Assembly: GCF_005049045.1 (NCBI RefSeq)
Contig: NZ_SUPK01000006.1
Location: 186,001 to 250,000, forward strand
Reading direction: 5' to 3'
Length of the DNA: 64,000 nucleotides
DNA from: Cohnella pontilimi
GTDB lineage: Bacteria; Bacillota; Bacilli; Paenibacillales; Paenibacillaceae
The notes below the pieces were generated by a model. The model worked only from the letters and a program-made list of their open reading frames with translations, searched no databases and was not told where the DNA came from. Shown here one piece after another: positions 55,999-63,228 of the stretch. The position numbers and the translations under genes are program-made. Position 1 is the first letter of the stretch, and every line of letters begins with the position of its first letter.

Positions 55999-57092
55999 TG
56001 CTTCCTCCCCGGGATGACGCCCGTCTCGTTATAGACCGCCGCAATGTAATCGATTTCCCGCTTCAATTCGGAAACGAGCTCCTCTTCCGGCACTTTGCGG
56101 ATCATTTCTCCATAACGGAAAAGCATGCCTTCTCCCCGCGCTCCCGCGATGCCGATATCGGCCTCCCGAGCTTCTCCGGGACCGTTAACCGCGCAGCCCA
56201 GCACGCTGACTTTGATCGGCACCTTCAGCTTGGACAAATACTCTTCCACTTCATTGGCCACCGAGAACAGGTCAATGTCCAGCCTGCCGCAAGTCGGACA
56301 CGAGATCAGCGTCGGAGCGTCGGTGATGAGCCCGAACGTCTTCAGCAGTTCCCTGCCCACCTTGATTTCTTCCACCGGATCGGCGCTGAGCGAAATCCGC
56401 ATCGTGTTGCCGATGCCGGCATTCAGAAGCACGCCAAGACCGGCGGCACTCTTCACCGTTCCCGAGAACAGCGTGCCCGCTTCGGTGATGCCCAAGTGGA
56501 GCGGATACTTGATCACTTCCGCGGCCTTGGTGTAAGCAGCGATCGCCATTGGCACGTCGGAAGCTTTCAGCGAAACGATAATATCGTGAAAATCCAGCTC
56601 CTCCAGGATGCCGATATGAAACAGCGCACTTTCCACCATCGCTTCTGGAGTCGGATAGCCATATTTCTCGATCAGGTGATTCTCCAGCGAACCGGCGTTC
56701 ACGCCGATCCGGATCGGAATTCCGCGCTCCTTGCACGCTTTCACGACGGCTTCGACTTTCTCACGCCGGCCGATGTTGCCCGGATTGATCCGGACCTTGT
56801 CGATCCCGTTCTCGATGGCCATCAACGCAAGCCGGTAGTCGAAATGGATATCGGAAACGAGCGGGATGGAGATTTGGCGTTTGATGTCTTTGATCGCTTC
56901 CGCCGCTTCCTTATTGTTCACTGTAACGCGAACGAGCTGGCAGCCGGCTTCCTCCAGGCGTTTGATCTCCGCCACAGTGGCGGCGACGTCGGCCGTTTTG
57001 GTCGTACACATGCTTTGCAGGATCACTTGATTGTTCCCGCCGATCGTCAGGTTCCCCACCCGGACGGGAACGGTGTCAGTGCGTTTGTACAT
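55995..57092 (-). CDS. ispG: 4-hydroxy-3-methylbut-2-enyl-diphosphate synthase (IspG/GcpE)
   Basis: Iron-sulphur enzyme of the MEP pathway, 365 aa. The N-terminal TIM barrel has [31 protein letters not shown] and [13 protein letters not shown]. Cysteine ligands of the 4Fe-4S cluster are in SCPTCGR and [12 protein letters not shown]. Start at 57092 after GAGAGGAAA; an in-frame extension upstream (11 more residues) lacks a site. The MEP pathway is expected in Paenibacillaceae. Confidence 0.97.
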   Translation of the reverse strand: MYKRTDTVPVRVGNLTIGGNNQVILQSMCTTKTADVAATVAEIKRLEEAGCQLVRVTVNNKEAAEAIKDIKRQISIPLVSDIHFDYRLALMAIENGIDKVRINPGNIGRREKVEAVVKACKERGIPIRIGVNAGSLENHLIEKYGYPTPEAMVESALFHIGILEELDFHDIIVSLKASDVPMAIAAYTKAAEVIKYPLHLGITEAGTLFSGTVKSAAGLGVLLNAGIGNTMRISLSADPVEEIKVGRELLKTFGLITDAPTLISCPTCGRLDIDLFSVANEVEEYLSKLKVPIKVSVLGCAVNGPGEAREADIGIAGARGEGMLFRYGEMIRKVPEEELVSELKREIDYIAAVYNETGVIPGRKH

Positions 57093-57155
57093 ACGGCATT
57101 TCCTCTCCCCGGTAAAAGGCAAAATAACGTGTTAAACTTTCCGTGACATTCATGC

Positions 57156-57185
57156 TAAAACACACCCCGCCGGAGGCGGGGTGCG
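57156..57185 (-). terminator. Terminator after clpX
   Basis: GCACCCCGCCTCCGGCGGGGTG followed by TGTTTTAG on the minus strand, a few bases past the clpX stop. Confidence 0.85.
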
Positions 57186-57190
57186 GAACA

Positions 57191-58447
57191 TTAGGCGCTC
57201 TCTTCTTTTTTCTTGCCTTTCTTCGTGTGCAGCTCCGGCGTCATCTTTTCCTTGACGACCTTCTCTGTCACCAGGCAATTGACGACGTCGTCTCTCGACG
57301 GAACTTCGTACATCACGTCCAGCATAATGCCTTCGATGATGGCGCGAAGACCGCGGGCCCCGGTGTTGCGCTTGATCGCTTCCCGGGCGATTTCCTCCAA
57401 AGCGCCGCGATCGAATTCCAGCTTGACGTTATCCATCTCGAGCAGCTTCTGGTACTGCTTAACCAGAGCGTTCTTCGGCTCGGACAGGATGCGGACAAGC
57501 GCTCCTTCATCCAGCGGCTCCAGGGTGGAGATGACCGGCAGACGGCCGACGAACTCGGGGATCAATCCGAATTTCAGCAAGTCTTCCGGCTGTGCCAGCG
57601 ACAAGTACTCGCCCGGCTTCATATCCTTCTGCCCTTCCAGGACGGAGTTGAAGCCGATCACTTTTTTGCCGATGCGGCGCTTAATGATTTGCTCCAGACC
57701 GTCGAACGCGCCTCCGCAAATGAAGAGGATGTTCGTCGTGTCAATCTGGATGAATTCCTGATGCGGATGCTTGCGTCCGCCTTGCGGAGGAACGGAAGCG
57801 ACCGTGCCTTCGAGAATTTTCAGCAGCGCCTGCTGCACGCCCTCGCCGGAAACGTCCCGCGTAATCGACGGATTTTCGGACTTGCGGGCCACTTTATCGA
57901 TCTCGTCGATGTAGATGATGCCGCGTTCCGCTTTTTCCACATCGTAATCGGCGGCTTGGATCAGCTTGAGCAAAATGTTCTCGACGTCCTCACCGACATA
58001 ACCGGCTTCCGTCAAGGAAGTCGCGTCGGCGATGGCGAACGGTACGTTCAAAATTTTGGCCATGGTCTGCGCGAGCAGCGTTTTACCGGAACCGGTCGGG
58101 CCGATCAGCATAATGTTGCTCTTTTGCAGCTCCACATCTTCCAGCTTAGACTGGGAATTGATGCGCTTGTAATGGTTGTAAACGGCGACGGACAGCGATT
58201 TTTTCGCCTGTTCCTGGCCGATGACGTACTGATCGAGAATGTTGCGGATATCCTTCGGTTTCGGAATATCCTTCAAATCGAGCTCTTCCTCGTGCCCGAG
58301 CTCCTCCTCGACGATTTCCGTGCACAATTCAATACATTCGTCGCATATATACACGCCGGGTCCGGCAACCAGCTTTCGCACTTGATCCTGCGATTTACCG
58401 CAGAAGGAGCACTTCAGTTGGCCTTTCTCGTCGTTGAATTTAAACAT
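57191..58447 (-). CDS. clpX: ATP-dependent unfoldase ClpX
   Basis: AAA+ unfoldase of 418 aa that feeds ClpP. The N-terminal zinc domain uses C-x2-C in CSFCGKS and C-x2-C in CDECIELC. Walker A is [12 protein letters not shown], and Walker B is IIYIDEIDK. The IGF-type ClpP loop appears as the VIGFNS region. It lies 12 bases after clpP, a clpP-clpX pair that B. subtilis does not have. Confidence 0.98.
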   Translation of the reverse strand: MFKFNDEKGQLKCSFCGKSQDQVRKLVAGPGVYICDECIELCTEIVEEELGHEEELDLKDIPKPKDIRNILDQYVIGQEQAKKSLSVAVYNHYKRINSQSKLEDVELQKSNIMLIGPTGSGKTLLAQTMAKILNVPFAIADATSLTEAGYVGEDVENILLKLIQAADYDVEKAERGIIYIDEIDKVARKSENPSITRDVSGEGVQQALLKILEGTVASVPPQGGRKHPHQEFIQIDTTNILFICGGAFDGLEQIIKRRIGKKVIGFNSVLEGQKDMKPGEYLSLAQPEDLLKFGLIPEFVGRLPVISTLEPLDEGALVRILSEPKNALVKQYQKLLEMDNVKLEFDRGALEEIAREAIKRNTGARGLRAIIEGIMLDVMYEVPSRDDVVNCLVTEKVVKEKMTPELHTKKGKKKEESA

Positions 58448-58459
58448 GGAATGCCTCCT

Positions 58460-59050
58460 TTATCCGGGAATGGGCGCAGAGATGACCTTGTCGATCAGAC
58501 CGTAGGCCAGCGCTTCGTCCGCGCTCATAAAATTGTCTCTGTCCGTGTCGCGTTCGATCTTCTCATAAGGCTGACCGGTACGATCCACGTAGATGCGATT
58601 CAGTTTTTCCTTTGTCTTGACGATCCAATCCGCGTGAATCTTAATATCAGATGCTTGACCTCTTACCCCGCCCAACGGTTGGTGAATCATGATCTCGCTG
58701 TTCGGAAGCGCATAGCGCTTTCCCTTCGCGCCGGCCGTCAAAAGCAGCGACCCCATGCTGGCGGCCATGCCGCAGCAAATCGTCGATACGTCCGGCTTGA
58801 TAAACTGCATCGTATCATAGATACCCATACCGGCGGTAACCGAACCTCCGGGTGAGTTGATGTACAAGGAGATGTCCTTCTCCGGATCTTCCGCGGCCAA
58901 GAAAAGCAGCTGGGCAATCACGAGATTGGCAACATCGTCGTCAATAGCGCTTCCTAGGAAAATGATCCGGTCCTTCAGGAGCCGGGAGTAGATGTCGTAC
59001 GACCGCTCTCCGCGGTTCGTTTGTTCGACGACCATTGGCACCAAACTCAT
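58460..59050 (-). CDS. clpP: ATP-dependent Clp protease proteolytic subunit
   Basis: Serine peptidase of 196 aa. Catalytic serine in [14 protein letters not shown], histidine in [12 protein letters not shown], and aspartate in the [11 protein letters not shown] region. The start at 59050 gives the usual [20 protein letters not shown] terminus. [19 protein letters not shown] is the head-domain start. Its promoter is at 59096-59124. Confidence 0.97.
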   Translation of the reverse strand: MSLVPMVVEQTNRGERSYDIYSRLLKDRIIFLGSAIDDDVANLVIAQLLFLAAEDPEKDISLYINSPGGSVTAGMGIYDTMQFIKPDVSTICCGMAASMGSLLLTAGAKGKRYALPNSEIMIHQPLGGVRGQASDIKIHADWIVKTKEKLNRIYVDRTGQPYEKIERDTDRDNFMSADEALAYGLIDKVISAPIPG

Positions 59051-59095
59051 TCCAACCAAGCCTCTTTTCAACGTGGACTTGAAAGCGTCGCTAAT

Positions 59096-59124
59096 ATTCT
59101 AACACGTTCCCACCGGAATGTCAT
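59096..59124 (-). promoter_or_regulatory. Promoter of clpP-clpX
   Basis: Minus-strand ATGACA, 17 bases and TAGAAT with TG one base before it. No CtsR (GGTCAAA) direct repeat is seen nearby. Confidence 0.7.
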
Positions 59125-59238
59125 GCGGACCGAACGCCTCTTGACGGCGCGCGAAACCGGGTATCCAAGTCGTTACATATTATGCTGGAATCGCATCGAA
59201 AGATGCAGGCAGCCTGTCCGACTTCCGGTCGCAGGGAG

Positions 59239-59271
59239 AAAAAGAAGGCACGCCGATTAGCACGTGCCTTT
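59239..59271 (-). terminator. Terminator after tig
   Basis: AAGGCACG and CGTGCCTT with a 10-base loop, followed by CTTTTTC on the minus strand, 22 bases beyond the tig stop. Confidence 0.85.
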
Positions 59272-59292
59272 GCCCCACTTCTATTGATACGG

Positions 59293-60582
59293 TTACGCGG
59301 TTTTGCTGTTATCCACGATGAACTTCACGGCTTTGCGCACTTTCAAGTCCGTGGACAGCGTGTCCATGTATCCGTTCGCTGCGAAAATCCCACGAAGCTC
59401 GTCAGCGGAGCGGCCATACATTTTGGAAAGGTTGTCCAGTTCGCTGTTCACGTCTTCGTCGGTCACATCCAGCTTCTCAGCTTCCGCCACCGCTTCGAGC
59501 ACGAGATTGTTGCGAACGCGCTTCGCTGCGTCCGGCTTCATCTGTTCGGTAAGCGCCGCTTCGTCTTGTCCGCTGAACTGGTAGTACAAATCGAGGTTCA
59601 TGCCTTGCATGCGAAGGCGGCTTTCGAACTCCTGCTTCATTTGGTTGATTTCGTTGTCGATCATTACGTCCGGAATTTCGACTTCGGCGTTGGCGGAGGC
59701 TTTGTCTACAAGCTCCGTTTCGCGTGCGGTTTCGGCGTCTTTCTCTTTCCGTTCTTTCAGCTTAGCCGCCAAATCCTGTTTGTATTCCTGCAGCGTGTCG
59801 AATTCACTGACGTCTTTCGCAAATTCGTCGTCCAGAGCCGGCAGGTTTTTGCGCTTGATCTCGTGCAGCTTCACTTTGAAAACGACCGGTTTGCCGGCAA
59901 GATTCTCCGCATGGTAGTTCTCGGGGAAGGTGACGTTGACGTCTTTCTCTTCCGCGATATTCATGCCGACAACCTGATCCTCGAATCCCGGAATGAACGA
60001 GCCGGAGCCGAGTTCCAGGGAGAAGTGGTCGCCTTTGCCGCCCTCGAACGGTACGCCGTCGAGGAAGCCTTCGAAGTCGATCACCGTCATGTCGCCTTGC
60101 TGCGCAGGACCTTCATCTACGACAACCAGCTCAGCGTGACGCTGTTGGAGGCGCTCAAGTTCTTGGTTCAATTCTTCATCCGTCACTTCCGTATCGGCAG
60201 CGGATGCTTCAAGGCCTTTGTACTCGCCCAGCTTCACTTCCGGCTTCACGGTCACCTTCGCCTTAAATTTGAATGGTTGACCTTTGGCAAATTGCTCTAC
60301 TTCCACATCCGGACGATCCACCGGCTGGATGTCGGTTTCGTCGACCGCTTGGGTGTAGGCTTCCGGAAGCAAAATGTCGATGGCATCCTGATACAAGCTT
60401 TCTACGCCGAAACGCGCTTCAAAGATCGAGCGCGGTACTTTGCCTTTGCGGAATCCAGGCACGTTCACTTTTTGAACGACTTTCTTGAACGCCTTGTCCA
60501 ATGCTTGCGCGACTTGCTCCGCTTCGATTTCAACGTTGAGAACCCCAACGTTCTTCTCTATCTTTTCCCAGTTTGCTTTCAT
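59293..60582 (-). CDS. tig: Trigger factor
   Basis: Ribosome-bound chaperone and prolyl isomerase, 429 aa. Ribosome-binding signature at about residue 42 (VPGFRKGKVPRS), FKBP-type PPIase domain at about 160-245 (GDMTVIDFEGFLDGVPFEGGKG, LGSGSFIPGFEDQVVGM), and the helical chaperone domain afterwards. GGAGGGG precedes the start. Own promoter at 60645-60673. Confidence 0.98.
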   Translation of the reverse strand: MKANWEKIEKNVGVLNVEIEAEQVAQALDKAFKKVVQKVNVPGFRKGKVPRSIFEARFGVESLYQDAIDILLPEAYTQAVDETDIQPVDRPDVEVEQFAKGQPFKFKAKVTVKPEVKLGEYKGLEASAADTEVTDEELNQELERLQQRHAELVVVDEGPAQQGDMTVIDFEGFLDGVPFEGGKGDHFSLELGSGSFIPGFEDQVVGMNIAEEKDVNVTFPENYHAENLAGKPVVFKVKLHEIKRKNLPALDDEFAKDVSEFDTLQEYKQDLAAKLKERKEKDAETARETELVDKASANAEVEIPDVMIDNEINQMKQEFESRLRMQGMNLDLYYQFSGQDEAALTEQMKPDAAKRVRNNLVLEAVAEAEKLDVTDEDVNSELDNLSKMYGRSADELRGIFAANGYMDTLSTDLKVRKAVKFIVDNSKTA

Positions 60583-60644
60583 GGTAAAATTCCCCTCCGT
60601 GAGACTTCGCCGTTGAGTCGGCTCCCGTTTACATAAACCATTCC

Positions 60645-60673
60645 ATTATAATCAACCGTTTGAAGCATTTCAA
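60645..60673 (-). promoter_or_regulatory. Promoter of tig
   Basis: Minus-strand TTGAAA, 17 bases and TATAAT (plus-strand ATTATA at 60645-60650), 62 bases before the tig start. The best promoter match in the window. Confidence 0.85.
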
Positions 60674-60691
60674 GCAAAATACCATCGCATT

Positions 60692-61618
60692 CTACAAGCT
60701 GCCGCGAGGTTCGACGGCGTATTGCCGGAGCCACCTGAGCGCCTGCTCATAGCGAAATCGCAGCTCATCGGTAATTCCGTATTGTTCGCGGGTTTCATCG
60801 TCGTTCGTCTTGCCGTGGAGCTTCTCTAGCAAAATCTGATGAAGGGCTGCCGCCCAGACATCCGAGGAGCCGTCGTCATCCTCCGTCATCGTGCGGAAAA
60901 TGGGCATACCATAGGCGGCTTGTACACATTCTTTCCACATTTCTTCCGCAAAATAAGAGAGGGTGGGGTCGGAGATTTCCGCGGCCTGCCGCACCCTCTC
61001 CAATGAGGAGAGAACCGCCGGCGGAAACTCTCCGAACGACAGCGGCGTATCGCCGATTTCCAGTGTCAGCGGCTCACCGTCTCTCCAGATCGTTATCGCA
61101 CCGGATGCCCCTTGTTTGCGAAGCGCCTGAAGCGCGCGAAACTGCACGGATGGATGGTACTCCTCTAAAGCCAGCCATTCTCGAAGAGCAGGTTCGATAT
61201 CCGGATATGTCAGATGCAGCAGCTGTCCGATTACCAGCATTTGCTGATCCGGCCCCTCTGCCTGCCGCAGCGTCTGAAGAAGTCTCGGTACGTATTCGCT
61301 GTCCTGCAAAGACCGGTCGGTCACGCGCTGGCGAACCCAATCCGTTTCGGTCTCTTCTTCTTCACCGTCCTCCTCGTCAAAAACCGAAACGACATTCCCC
61401 GCCACCACCGCTTCCGGAAATGCGGCTTCGAGCCAGCCGAGCAGCGCTTGCCATTCGGTGTGATGCCGCTCCGCATCCCCTCCGCACTGCAGCAAAAAAG
61501 AAAGCAGCGCTTTGGCGTCTCCGTATCGTTCCGTCTCGAGCATTCTGGTCAGCTGAATTTGATAAAAATCCAGCGTTTTAGGAAACAAGACCAAGTTGTC
61601 GTTGGCTCGGTCGGTCAT
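60692..61618 (-). CDS. YsoA-like helical repeat protein
   Basis: Protein of 308 aa, mostly helical. Features: an acidic stretch at about residues 81-89 (FDEEDGEEEE), HEAT- or TPR-like helix pairs (YVPRLLQTLRQAEGPDQQ, LREWLALEEYHPSVQFRALQ), and a C-terminal helical segment. In B. subtilis ysoA encodes a TPR protein next to tig, so I infer homology from place and length; the sequence alone does not prove TPRs. ATG at 61618 after AAGGGG; a 66-codon longer frame runs into the intergenic repeats and is not used. Confidence 0.75.
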   Translation of the reverse strand: MTDRANDNLVLFPKTLDFYQIQLTRMLETERYGDAKALLSFLLQCGGDAERHHTEWQALLGWLEAAFPEAVVAGNVVSVFDEEDGEEEETETDWVRQRVTDRSLQDSEYVPRLLQTLRQAEGPDQQMLVIGQLLHLTYPDIEPALREWLALEEYHPSVQFRALQALRKQGASGAITIWRDGEPLTLEIGDTPLSFGEFPPAVLSSLERVRQAAEISDPTLSYFAEEMWKECVQAAYGMPIFRTMTEDDDGSSDVWAAALHQILLEKLHGKTNDDETREQYGITDELRFRYEQALRWLRQYAVEPRGSL

Positions 61619-61715
61619 CGAGATCCCCTTCCAGGCCGATTTAGGCCGAGGTTCAGTCACCGCATTATACCATGAACTATCGTTCGAATGGAAAATGGGC
61701 CGGTTCCGTCGTTTG

Positions 61716-61903
61716 TAGTTGGATTTTACCCAACTATTTCGGCACCCGTGATTAGTTTCTGCGCTGTAGTTCGATTTCGCCCAACTGCAAGGCGCTTTCA
61801 AGCTAGGCGCGCTCAAAACAGGCTCTCCAATTCGGCATTTTCAAACTACAGGCGCCACTTCGGGTGCTGGCTTCACTGTAGTTCGGCAAAATCCAACTAC
61901 AGA
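61716..61903. repeat. Intergenic inverted-repeat elements (TGTAGTTGG... type)
   Basis: Three or four related elements: TAGTTGG-7-CCAACTA at 61717-61737 (perfect), TGTAGTTCG...CAACTGCA at 61766-61789 (decayed), a half element CAAACTACAG at 61843-61852, and CTGTAGTT...AACTACAG at 61877-61903. They look like small non-coding dispersed repeats able to form hairpins. Confidence 0.8.
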
Positions 61904-61914
61904 AATGGGCAATA

Positions 61915-61944
61915 AAAAAGCCTGTTGAATCCAACAGGTTTAAA
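61915..61944 (-). terminator. Terminator downstream of tRNA-Gly
   Basis: AACCTGTTGGATTCAACAGG followed by CTTTTTTA on the minus strand. It would end the tRNA-Gly transcript, about 190 bases past the tRNA. Confidence 0.8.
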
Positions 61945-61949
61945 ATTTA

Positions 61950-62151
61950 TGTAGTGGAGCGGGTGAAGGGAATATTCAACATCTCCCAAGTATGCACAGG
62001 CGTAATCTCAATGATGGATGCTAAGGTAGATGTTGACGCTCGTCCTGTTCAGGTTTTTCTGTGATGCGTTCACTGACGGTCGAACCCTCTTGTCGGGCTC
62101 TTTCCCTTCACGTGAAGATTATTCAATGTAGTTGGAGCGGGTGAAGGGAAT
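61950..62151. other. Direct repeat of the tRNA-Gly 3' end flanking a 178-bp segment (att-like)
   Basis: TGGAGCGGGTGAAGGGAAT occurs at 61955-61973 and again at 62133-62151, where it is the 3' end of tRNA-Gly. The match extends outwards as ATGTAG with one base inserted. The distal copy abuts the tRNA terminator. The segment between also has TCGAACCCTC (62080-62089), shared with the tRNA T-arm, an inverted TTCCCTTCAC and the palindrome CTTCACGTGAAG at 62106-62117. Confidence 0.8.
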
Positions 62152-62206
62152 CGAACCCTCGCCTCAAGCTTGGGAAGCTGGCGTTCTACCATTGAACTAC
62201 ACCCGC
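62133..62206 (-). tRNA. tRNA-Gly (anticodon CCC)
   Basis: A 74-base cloverleaf with acceptor GCGGGTG/CACCCGC, D-arm, T-arm GAGGG-TTCGATT-CCCTT and encoded CCA. The seven-base anticodon loop reads TTCCCAA, so positions 34-36 are CCC (reads GGG). The anticodon stem CCAGC/GCTTG has a C-U mismatch at its second pair. Confidence 0.93.
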
Positions 62207-62227
62207 AAATAAGTGGAGCAAAAGTTA

Positions 62228-62257
62228 TGATAGCACAGCCGGCAAGCCCAAATCAAC
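62228..62257 (-). promoter_or_regulatory. Promoter of tRNA-Gly
   Basis: Minus-strand TTGATT, 18 bases and TATCAT with TG one base before it, 22 bases from the tRNA 5' end. Confidence 0.65.
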
Positions 62258-62356
62258 ACACCGCCTCCGTTCCTCACGCCCACTTCACAGTGACTCTAAC
62301 TAAATTACCAATGGTCATCGGCATACAGGTCGGCATAAAAAGACGTGTTGTTGCGC

Positions 62357-62362
62357 TATAAT
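62357..62362 (+). promoter_or_regulatory. Possible -10 box for the two small plus-strand genes
   Basis: TATAAT 40 bases before the 50-aa gene. The -35 at the right distance (CATAAA) is poor. Confidence 0.4.
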
Positions 62363-62401
62363 AGTCCAAACTGTTTTCTTATCCGAAAGGAGCTCGAACG
62401 G

Positions 62402-62554
62402 ATGTCCGATCCTAACCGACAGCAGCAAAGCCGATCCCAACAGGCGGTACCGAAGGTAAAAATTGTGGCGGAGATGCCCCAGGACGACGAAGTGCAGAAG
62501 AAACTGAAAGACTGGAAAGAAACCGACGGATATCCGGGATCCTGCGGAGTGTAG
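62402..62554 (+). CDS. Small hydrophilic protein, 50 aa, unknown
   Basis: Very polar peptide: an N-terminal Gln/Ser/Arg-rich part (RQQQSRSQQ), a central KVKIVAEMPQDDE and a C-terminal KKLKDWKETDGYPGSCGV. The ATG follows AAAGGAGC at a suitable distance. It overlaps nothing and is eight bases from the DUF2905 gene, so they probably share a transcript. I do not recognise a family. The C-terminal Cys-Gly-Val is notable but may be chance. Translation is supported only by the ribosome binding site and the context. Confidence 0.6.
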   Translation: MSDPNRQQQSRSQQAVPKVKIVAEMPQDDEVQKKLKDWKETDGYPGSCGV

Positions 62555-62561
62555 AACAACG

Positions 62562-62783
62562 GTGTCCTCTATGCCGAAGCTGTTTATCGCCGCTGGTATC
62601 GTGCTGGTCGTGGTCGGGCTGTTGTGGATGGCGGGCGGCCGATGGTTTTCCTTGGGCCGCCTCCCCGGCGATATCGCCTACGAGTCCGACCGTGTGAAAT
62701 TTTACTTCCCGATCGTGAGCTGTATACTGGTGAGTCTCCTTCTGGCGCTGATCTTCTACGTGGCCCGTTGGTTCATCCGATAG
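62562..62783 (+). CDS. DUF2905 small membrane protein
   Basis: Protein of 73 aa with two transmembrane segments (about residues 7-24 and 50-70) and the family's short loop GRLPGDIAYESDRVKFYFPIV between them. The start is a GTG 12 bases after GGAG; an ATG three codons later is an alternative. Function unknown. In many Bacillota this family lies near ruv or yajC genes; here it is next to tRNA genes. Confidence 0.85.
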   Translation: MSSMPKLFIAAGIVLVVVGLLWMAGGRWFSLGRLPGDIAYESDRVKFYFPIVSCILVSLLLALIFYVARWFIR

Positions 62784-62815
62784 CTCAACTTTTTGAAACT
62801 CCCTGTTTTTCCCCC

Positions 62816-62845
62816 TTGAGACGATCGGCCAGCCTGTGCTAAAAT
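62816..62845 (+). promoter_or_regulatory. Promoter of tRNA-Arg
   Basis: TTGAGA, 18 bases and TAAAAT with TG one base before it, 11 bases upstream of the tRNA. Confidence 0.65.
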
Positions 62846-62856
62846 AATCAAGCTGC

Positions 62857-62933
<77 letters not shown>

Positions 62934-62970
62934 TTACAACTTTATCGATAACGACTGAACAATAAACAAC

Positions 62971-63011
62971 AAACCCAGAAACCTTGATCATACAAGGGTT
63001 CTGGGTTTTTT
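62971..63011 (+). terminator. Terminator after tRNA-Arg
   Basis: AACCCAGAAACCTTG and CAAGGGTTCTGGGTT around a 6-base loop, followed by TTTTTC. The rest of the gap up to 63228 shows no gene or clear promoter. Confidence 0.9.
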
Positions 63012-63228
63012 CATGCCGTCCTGCTCAAGATCCATCGTGATTCCATGCGAATATAACACAGACACTGCGGGGGTAACAGTTAATGTATTTGCGAATCCGT
63101 CATCAATTGTCAAACGCCCGACACATCGCTCAGCACCGCACAAAATGCTGAAAACAGACCCCCGCCAGACTATTAGTGCCCGGGCGGATTGGGTAATAGG
63201 CTGTAGCTTAGCAGAAGGAGGCCGACCC

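Larger units (their letters stand above)
61619..62132. other. 514-bp intergenic region between YsoA-like gene and tRNA-Gly
   Basis: No protein gene. It holds a minus-strand TATAAT at 61664-61669 (possible promoter of the YsoA-like gene, weak -35), dispersed inverted repeats at 61716-61903, a terminator at 61915-61944, and the duplicated tRNA-Gly 3' end at 61950-61973 with a 155-bp stretch that follows it. Confidence 0.7.

Noticed and set aside
57143..58855. Plus-strand open frame of 570 codons opposite clpX and clpP
   Set aside because: Antisense frame whose stops are missing because of high GC third positions; no ribosome binding site, and clpX and clpP are certain. The same holds for long plus-strand frames opposite ispG, tig, lon, thrC and obgE.
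58460..59124. CtsR operator at clpP
   Set aside because: No direct repeat of GGTCAAA near the promoter.
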